A stretch of 14,478 nucleotides of DNA, taken from Elstera sp043721315. Its GTDB lineage: Bacteria; Pseudomonadota; Alphaproteobacteria; Elsterales; Elsteraceae. Positions 7,543 through 12,413 of this stretch are shown piece after piece. The stretch is taken from the NCBI GenBank assembly GCA_043721315.1, contig JAYSQZ010000006.1:1-14478 (forward strand), in the 5' to 3' direction. Position numbers and translations under genes: made by a program. The notes beneath the pieces are model-generated. The model saw only the letters and a program-made list of their open reading frames with translations, was not told the origin of the DNA and made no database searches. The stretch's first letter is position 1; each line of letters starts with the position of its first letter.

Positions 7543-8400
7543 TTAAACGGCAGCGGGGGCGCGCACGCCCAAGCGACGGCAGAGGGCGAGCGTTAAGTCT
7601 GCCCGGTTTAGCGTGTAGAAATGAAAGTCGGAAATGCCTTCGGCCTTCAACTTCAGCACTTGCTCCGCCGCGACCGAGGCCGCGACCAGTTTGCGCGTGT
7701 CAGGGTCGGCATCAAGCCCCTCGAACGTATCGGCCAACCACTGCGGAACAGAGGTTCCGCAGGCTTTAGAGAATTTCAGCACTTGCGCCACGTTGGTGAC
7801 AGGCAGAATGCCCGGCACGATGGGAATGGAAATTCCGGCTTTACGGGCGCGCTCCAAAAACCTTACGAACAGGTCGGTCTCGAAGAAATATTGCGTAATC
7901 GCCCGCGTTGCACCGGCATCTACCTTACGCTTCAGCACATCAATATCGGCATCCAGCGACGGCGACTCCGGGTGGCCTTCGGGATAGGCTGCGACTGAAA
8001 TTTCAAACGGCGCAATGCGTTTTAACCCTGCCACCAAATCGGTCGAATAGCCGTAGCCGCCCGGCGTCGGCTCATACGCCCCGCCTGTGGGGGTGTCGCC
8101 ACGTAAGGCGACGATATGGCGGACGCCCGAGTCCCAATAATCCCGCGCGATTTCATCAATCTCCTCCCGCGTTGCCGCAACGCAGGTGAGATGGGCGGCA
8201 GGCTCTAGCTTGGTCTCTTGGCGCAACCGCCGAACGGTCGCGTGGGTACGCTCGCGCGTGGAGCCGCCTGCGCCATACGTCACGGAGACGAAACTGGGGT
8301 TGAGCGGCGCCAGTTTTTCCACCACTGACCAAAGCGAGGCTTCCATTTCCGGGGTTTTCGGGGGGAAAAACTCAAAGGAAATGGCGAGGGACTCGCTCAT
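7543..8400 (-). CDS. metF: Methylenetetrahydrofolate reductase
   Basis: MetF is an FAD enzyme that reduces 5,10-methylene-THF with NAD(P)H to 5-methyl-THF, the methyl donor for MetH encoded next in the operon. The TIM-barrel signatures are all present: the catalytic Glu10 in FEFFPPK (9-15), VTYGAGGST (40-48), LRGD (99-102), AAYPEGHPES (137-146), the QYFF motif (170-173) and VPGILPV. At 285 residues it is close to the usual 280-300. The ATG at 8400 overlaps the stop of the upstream regulator gene (ATGA), and the metH start is 23 bp after the metF stop, so the three genes are almost certainly one transcript with coupled translation. Confidence 0.97.
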   Translation of the reverse strand: MSESLAISFEFFPPKTPEMEASLWSVVEKLAPLNPSFVSVTYGAGGSTRERTHATVRRLRQETKLEPAAHLTCVAATREEIDEIARDYWDSGVRHIVALRGDTPTGGAYEPTPGGYGYSTDLVAGLKRIAPFEISVAAYPEGHPESPSLDADIDVLKRKVDAGATRAITQYFFETDLFVRFLERARKAGISIPIVPGILPVTNVAQVLKFSKACGTSVPQWLADTFEGLDADPDTRKLVAASVAAEQVLKLKAEGISDFHFYTLNRADLTLALCRRLGVRAPAAV

Positions 8401-9383
8401 CGGGGTAACTCCACAGCAGAGGATGGGTTGGGGCCAGGCACAAGGCGCTGTGCTGACCAGAGAATAACAGTAAGGGGCTTACCCGGCAGAACCTGCGACT
8501 CTTGCGGCTCCAGCCCAGCCGCCTCGGACCAAGCATCGACATCGCCCTGCGGAAAGCCTAAGCGGCGGTGCGCGTGGCGGTCACGCAACTCTTCCAGATC
8601 GTGCGGCGCAAAATCGACGATGATCAGCCGCCCGCCGGGGCGCAATACCCGCGCCGCTTCGGCAATCGCCCGGCCTGGGTCTTCCAGAAAATGCAAAACT
8701 TGATGAATCGTCACCGCATCGAAACTATCGGCCCCGAACGGCAGTGCATAGAGATCGCCTTGCCGGACGGAGCAGTTCTTATGACCGGCGCGATCGAGAT
8801 TAGCGCGCGCCAAGGCCAGCATTTCGCGCGACAGGTCCAGCCCAATCGCCCGCTCGGCACGGGGGGCCAGCACGTCCAGCAGCCGTCCGGTGCCAGTGCC
8901 AATATCGAGAATATCCCTGAACGGACCCGGCCCAAGATGGGCGAGCACTGCCGCTTCAACCTCGTTTTCCGCCACATGGAGAATGCGGATACGGTCCCAA
9001 TCGGCGGCATTTTCATCGAAATAGCGCGCCGCACTCTCCGACCGCGCGTGTTTCACCGTATGCAATCGCTCCAGATCGAGTTGGATTTGCGGATCTTGCA
9101 GCGACAACCGCTCGACCAGCCCGCGCGCTAAGCTAGCGCCGCGCCCACGTTGACTGAGACGAAAGAACGCCCAGGAACCCTCACGAAACCGCTCCAGAAG
9201 CCCGGCATCGCACAGAACCTTCAGATGGCGGGAGACACGCGGCTGACTTTGCCCCAGAATTACCGTGAGATCGCTGACCGTGAGTTCAGAATCGGCGCAG
9301 AGCACTAGCAAGCGCAGGCGTGTTTCTTCCGCTGCCGCCCGCAGGCGTTCAAGAAGCAGGTCGAGGGGTTCTAAATCTGGCAT
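8397..9383 (-). CDS. sahR: ArsR-family regulator fused to a SAM methyltransferase-fold domain (SahR-like)
   Basis: A 328-residue two-domain protein. Residues about 8-80 form a winged helix-turn-helix of ArsR type (LLVLCADSELTVSDLT, then QSQPRVSRHLKVLCDAGLLE). The Cys pair of metal-sensing ArsR (ELCVCDL) is replaced by ELTVSDL, arguing against arsenic sensing. Residues about 115-310 are a class I methyltransferase fold with motif I ILDIGTGTGRLL (158-169), GLDLSREML, and VLRPGGRLIIVDF (246-258). This arrangement matches SahR, a known repressor whose methyltransferase-like domain binds S-adenosylhomocysteine and which controls SAM-cycle genes including metF and metH. Both follow it here. Whether it is also catalytic is unknown. 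I chose the ATG at 9383: upstream codons run into the AT-rich promoter. It has no clear ribosome binding site. Confidence 0.85.
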   Translation of the reverse strand: MPDLEPLDLLLERLRAAAEETRLRLLVLCADSELTVSDLTVILGQSQPRVSRHLKVLCDAGLLERFREGSWAFFRLSQRGRGASLARGLVERLSLQDPQIQLDLERLHTVKHARSESAARYFDENAADWDRIRILHVAENEVEAAVLAHLGPGPFRDILDIGTGTGRLLDVLAPRAERAIGLDLSREMLALARANLDRAGHKNCSVRQGDLYALPFGADSFDAVTIHQVLHFLEDPGRAIAEAARVLRPGGRLIIVDFAPHDLEELRDRHAHRRLGFPQGDVDAWSEAAGLEPQESQVLPGKPLTVILWSAQRLVPGPNPSSAVELPR

Positions 9384-9386
9384 CAG

Positions 9387-9410
9387 CACATATAAATATA
9401 TCTTTATGTG
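9387..9410. promoter_or_regulatory. 24-bp palindrome, probable SahR-like operator
   Basis: On the minus strand the left half is CACATAAAGATA and the right half is TATTTATATGTG; 10 of 12 positions are symmetric, with perfect outer arms CACATA/TATGTG. It is the most AT-rich stretch for kilobases in a GC-rich region. It lies 3 bp before the regulator start, inside the likely promoter. Autorepression of the sahR-metF-metH operon is the natural inference. Confidence 0.7.
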
Positions 9411-9418
9411 TTTGTGAA
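9390..9418 (-). promoter_or_regulatory. Candidate promoter of the sahR-metF-metH operon
   Basis: Read on the minus strand: TTCACA (9418-9413), 17-bp spacer, TTATAT (9395-9390), then GTGCTG and the ATG. Initiation 6-7 bases after the -10 would fall on or next to the start codon, giving a leaderless message. The boxes are weak matches, but the gap to the upstream gene is only 49 bp, so the promoter must be here or within the end of that gene. Confidence 0.4.
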
Positions 9419-9432
9419 GCCCCTTTCGAGAC

Positions 9433-10686
9433 CTATTCGTTAAAGAGTCGTTCTGCTTGCCACGCAAGGCCCGAAGCCACCCCACCAAAAGCATCGAAAG
9501 GCGTTAGGCGCGCCTCCGGCACCGCCGCTGCAATCGCACGCTGGACCAAGGGCATGAGGGAGGAGCCGCCCGTGAGAATAACCGCCTCAATCGCGCCGGG
9601 CGCAACCCCAGCCGCCTTCAAGCAGGCGTGAACTTCGGCGGTTAACTGCAGCCCTGCCCCGGCCAGCGCGGCTTCCAGCGCCTCAACCTTCAGCACTACG
9701 CTCATGGCCTCTTCGAGATAAGCCAGCGGCATAACGTAGTCAGCCTGCGTCGAGAGGGCGATTTTCGCGGCTTCTACTGAAGCTGCAAGCCGGTGCCCGT
9801 CGCGCTGTTCTAAAATTCGATGCAGACGGTTCAGCGGTTTTGCGTCCCGCGCTTCCGCCGCCATGCGAACCACGTCCCGGCTGAGGGAAGGATCGTAGAG
9901 AAAGGCAATCTCCGCCCAGGTGGCGAGCTTGGTGTAGATCCAGTTCGGGGGGGTCAGATCGTTCCGCAACAAAGGCTGCTGATAGCCCAGCAACGGCATA
10001 ACATTGGCGAGCGACAGGAAACGGTCCAAATCCGTCCCGCCGAGGCGCAAACCGCCGTTCGCCAGAATATCCTCAGCCTGATCCTCGTCCGAGGCCCGGT
10101 TGGGCCGCGCGCGGATCACCGAGAAATCGGACGTGCCGCCGCCAATATCGGCCACCAACACCAGGGTTTCGCGCTCAATCTGCCGCTCGAACGCCAGCGC
10201 CGCCGCAATCGGCTCGTACTGAAACACAATTTCCTTGAAGCCAACGTGTTCGGCAATGTCTTCCAGTACATTCTGCGCTTCTCGGTCAGCCGCCTCGTCG
10301 CCATTCACAAAATGCACCGGGCGACCGTGAACCAGGTGAGTGATCTCTTCCCCCAACGCCGCCTCTGCCCGCGCTTTCACTGTGCGAAGATAGAGAGCGA
10401 TAACATCGGTAAAGCGCCAGCGCCGCCCCAGCGCCACGGTTTCCTCATCAATCAAGCTGGTGCCGAGCGCCGATTTCAGCGAGCGCATCAGCCGCCCCGG
10501 CTCCCCATCCAGATAAGCGCTCATCGCCGCACTGCCGATTTCGACCGTTTTCTCTTCCGATTGAAAAAACAATGCGCTGGGAATGGTACGCGCGCCCGGC
10601 TCCAGCGGCAGCAGATCGGCTTTGCCGTTCCGCACAATCGCCAAGGCCGAGTTGGAAGTTCCGAAATCAAGCCCGCCCGCTGCCAT
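9433..10686 (-). CDS. YegD-type Hsp70 family protein (ATPase domain only)
   Basis: A 417-residue actin-fold ATPase. Phosphate-1 loop GLDFGTSNS lies at residues 5-13, phosphate-2 VADIGGGTSDFS at about 178-189, and the adenosine motif VILTGGSSLMPLV about 45 residues before the end; YEPIAAALAFE (157-167) is also typical of Hsp70. The GRPVHF segment (121-126) and the lack of any substrate-binding domain fit YegD (about 450 residues in E. coli), a putative chaperone of unproven role, rather than DnaK. Cytosolic; no signal or membrane segment. The ATG at 10686 gives MAAGGLDFGTSNS with GGAGAAAGG upstream; a TTG at 10716 in the same frame is less likely. It is divergent from the carbonic anhydrase gene and ends 49 bp before the regulator gene. 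Its partners cannot be read from the context. Confidence 0.88.
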   Translation of the reverse strand: MAAGGLDFGTSNSALAIVRNGKADLLPLEPGARTIPSALFFQSEEKTVEIGSAAMSAYLDGEPGRLMRSLKSALGTSLIDEETVALGRRWRFTDVIALYLRTVKARAEAALGEEITHLVHGRPVHFVNGDEAADREAQNVLEDIAEHVGFKEIVFQYEPIAAALAFERQIERETLVLVADIGGGTSDFSVIRARPNRASDEDQAEDILANGGLRLGGTDLDRFLSLANVMPLLGYQQPLLRNDLTPPNWIYTKLATWAEIAFLYDPSLSRDVVRMAAEARDAKPLNRLHRILEQRDGHRLAASVEAAKIALSTQADYVMPLAYLEEAMSVVLKVEALEAALAGAGLQLTAEVHACLKAAGVAPGAIEAVILTGGSSLMPLVQRAIAAAVPEARLTPFDAFGGVASGLAWQAERLFNE

Positions 10687-10776
10687 AGTCGCTGCCTTTC
10701 TCCAAGGGAGTGCCAAAGGGGCGCGGACCCTAACGGCGGACGGGGGACGTGTCTAGGGGTTTTGCAAAGCTGCCCC

Positions 10777-10805
10777 TTGACCCCAGCTCCGATTCGCTGA
10801 AATCT
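10777..10805 (+). promoter_or_regulatory. Weak candidate promoter of the carbonic anhydrase gene
   Basis: TTGACC (10777-10782), 17-bp spacer, AAATCT (10800-10805). The -35 is good, the -10 poor (3 of 6). Initiation would fall almost at the ATG at 10813, and no Shine-Dalgarno is visible in the bases before it, so this could be another leaderless start. Confidence 0.28.
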
Positions 10806-10812
10806 CTCGCCC

Positions 10813-11655
10813 ATGAATGATGCAGCGCAAAAATACCTCCGGGATAAAGTGCTTACCCGGCTGGTTACAGGTTTCAAGGAATTCCGCCGCGACTACTTCG
10901 AGCGCGACCGCGCGCTTTACGGCGGCCTGAGCCACAAGGGCCAATCGCCGGAAGTTATGATCGTCGCCTGTTCCGATGCGCGCGTCGATCCCGCTATCAT
11001 CACACGCACCGAGCCGGGCGATGTGTTCGTTATTCGCAATGTCGCCGCCATCGTGCCGCCGCGCGAGGCTGATCGGCACTATCACGGCACCTCTGCTGCG
11101 CTGGAGTTCGGCGTGAAGGGGCTTGGCGTTAGCCATATCGTCATTCTCGGTCACGCTCTGTGCGGTGGTCTCAACCACCTGCGCGACCGCGCCCAAGGCC
11201 AGCGCGCCGCCGATGATGCCGGGGAGATGCAAGAGGATAGCGCCTATGAATTCCTCTCCGACTGGGTGACGATTGCCCGCCCCGCCTTCGATGCGGTGGA
11301 GCCGCTGCTCGCAACCCTGCCGCCCCTCGAGGCCCGGCGTACGCTGGAACAAGCCGCCGTACTGGTTTCCCTTTCCAACCTGCTGACGTTTCCGTGGATT
11401 AGAGATCCCGTTGCTGCGGGCACCTTGCGCCTGCACGGCTGGTACTTCGATCTAACCTCCGGCGAGCTTTCGGCCTTCGACCACGCAACCGCCAGCTTCC
11501 GCCCGGTGCGTGAGTTGCCAGAGTCCCTACCGCCTAACATTGCGGGTATCGCCGCCCGCCAGATCGCCGACTGCGGCTCTTGCGCGCCAACCTTGGGCCT
11601 TACGCGCTTCGTTGCGGAAAAGGCGAAGTTTTGGTGCGAGACGGTGCAGGAGTAG
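10813..11655 (+). CDS. Beta-class carbonic anhydrase
   Basis: Catalyses reversible hydration of CO2 to bicarbonate. Zinc ligands of the beta class are all visible: Cys53 in ACSDARVDP with the Asp55-Arg57 dyad, then His114 and Cys117 in ILGHALCGG. IRNVAAIVPP (74-83) and the HGTSAALEFGVKGLGV segment (91-106) complete the core, and GTLRLHGWYFDLTSGEL is the conserved C-terminal strand of the fold. At 280 residues it is longer than the common 200-230. About 50 residues follow the core and include DCGSCAP and FWCETVQE, whose cysteines are not part of the known site. No signal peptide, so cytosolic. No ribosome binding site is evident before the ATG. It is divergent from the Hsp70-like gene; mqsR begins 62 bp after its stop. 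Confidence 0.93.
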   Translation: MNDAAQKYLRDKVLTRLVTGFKEFRRDYFERDRALYGGLSHKGQSPEVMIVACSDARVDPAIITRTEPGDVFVIRNVAAIVPPREADRHYHGTSAALEFGVKGLGVSHIVILGHALCGGLNHLRDRAQGQRAADDAGEMQEDSAYEFLSDWVTIARPAFDAVEPLLATLPPLEARRTLEQAAVLVSLSNLLTFPWIRDPVAAGTLRLHGWYFDLTSGELSAFDHATASFRPVRELPESLPPNIAGIAARQIADCGSCAPTLGLTRFVAEKAKFWCETVQE

Positions 11656-11689
11656 CCAAAAGACGGTTAGAGTTAGATGCTTCTCAAAT

Positions 11690-11706
11690 TACCTTATTAG
11701 GGTTAT
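11690..11706 (+). promoter_or_regulatory. Candidate MqsA operator before mqsR
   Basis: TACCTTATTAGGGTTAT contains CCT-N4-AGG with partly matching flanks and ends 10 bp before the mqsR ATG. MqsA of E. coli is known to bind ACCT/AGGT palindromes overlapping the mqsRA promoter, which this resembles; the right half carries one extra G. The TATTAG inside it could be a -10 box, but no good -35 is visible. Confidence 0.5.
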
Positions 11707-11716
11707 TGTTGAGAAT

Positions 11717-12013
11717 ATGGAGAAGCGCGTTGCCCATCATCCTCTTACAACGGTCCACGCTTATTGCGCGGAAGGATCTTACCGGCTGACCAAAAGCGCG
11801 GCGTCAACAGCGGTTACTCTTAGTTTAAACAGACAAAAAATTATTCGAGTGCTTTTAGATCTTACGGTCAAGGATTTTTATAAAAGCATGACTAGTTATA
11901 ATGACCCTACTCAGTGGCAGGACGTATATCATCCGAGTATCGGAGAAAAAAAACTATACGTGAAGCTAATTGTTCAAGATGGCCTTCTTATTCTGTCGTT
12001 CAAGGAGCTTTAG
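11717..12013 (+). CDS. mqsR: MqsR-family toxin, mRNA interferase
   Basis: MqsR is a type II toxin: a RelE-like ribonuclease that cuts mRNA, mainly at GCU in E. coli. The product starts MEKRVAHHPL and has DFYKSMTSYND (53-63), WQDVYHP (67-73) and LSFKEL at the C-terminus. It has 98 residues, the same as E. coli MqsR, and aligns without gaps by eye. The proposed active-site residues Lys56, Gln68, Tyr81 and Lys96 are all in place, so it should be functional. The ATG at 11717 is chosen because MEKR is the family N-terminus; starts farther upstream lie in the carbonic anhydrase gene in another frame. As in E. coli, toxin precedes antitoxin, with mqsA 2 bases after the stop. The gene is visibly richer in A and T than its neighbours, suggesting horizontal origin. 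Confidence 0.95.
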   Translation: MEKRVAHHPLTTVHAYCAEGSYRLTKSAASTAVTLSLNRQKIIRVLLDLTVKDFYKSMTSYNDPTQWQDVYHPSIGEKKLYVKLIVQDGLLILSFKEL

Positions 12014-12015
12014 TC

Positions 12016-12411
12016 ATGAAATGCCCAACCTGCAGTCACCCAGAAATGGCTTTTGATACCCGCGACATGCCCTATGTTTATAAAGGTAAGCAAACCATCA
12101 TTCCCGCCGTCACGGGCGACTATTGCCCGAGTTGCGACGAGATCGTCATTGGGCAGGACGACACGGACCGAGTGATGGCGGGAATGCGCGATTTCAACAA
12201 GCAGGTCAACGGTAGCTTAACTGACCCCGCGTTCATTCGCCGCGTTCGGTTGAAGCTGTCTTTAGATCAACGTCAGGCTTCTGCGCTGTTCGGCGGCGGC
12301 CATAACGCTTTCAGCCGCTATGAAAGAGGCAGCGCTACCCCCCCTGTTGCCGTGGTTAAGCTATTGACCTTGCTAGACCGTCATCCAGAACTCTTGAACG
12401 AAATCCGCTAA
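12016..12411 (+). CDS. mqsA: MqsA-family antitoxin and transcriptional repressor
   Basis: MqsA binds and neutralises MqsR and represses its own operon. The N-terminal zinc domain has Cys3, Cys6 (MKCPTC) and Cys37, Cys40 (YCPSC), at the same positions as in E. coli MqsA. The C-terminal Xre-type helix-turn-helix (about 70-131) has LSLDQRQASALFGGGHNAFSRYERG without gaps against E. coli, including the DNA-contacting Asn97 and Arg101, and ends HPELLNEIR, identical to the E. coli end. Length is 131 residues in both. The ATG at 12016 is preceded by AAGGAG inside the mqsR 3' end, so translation is probably coupled. Base composition is closer to the chromosome than that of mqsR. It converges on rsh, stop codons 2 bp apart, with no room for a terminator. 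Confidence 0.97.
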   Translation: MKCPTCSHPEMAFDTRDMPYVYKGKQTIIPAVTGDYCPSCDEIVIGQDDTDRVMAGMRDFNKQVNGSLTDPAFIRRVRLKLSLDQRQASALFGGGHNAFSRYERGSATPPVAVVKLLTLLDRHPELLNEIR

Positions 12412-12413
12412 CC

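Noticed and set aside
7520..9432. SAM or SAH riboswitch upstream of metF or metH
   Set aside because: The inter-gene spaces are an overlap, 23 bp and 49 bp, too short for such a structure; control by the SahR-like regulator fits better.
11510..12013. Longer upstream start for the mqsR frame (167 codons)
   Set aside because: The extra codons overlap the carbonic anhydrase gene out of frame, while the internal ATG gives exactly the family N-terminus MEKR and the family length of 98.
11914..12411. Longer upstream start for mqsA (165 codons)
   Set aside because: The ATG at 12016 gives MKCPTC at the zinc site and 131 residues as in the family, with a ribosome binding site; the upstream part is an mqsR shadow.
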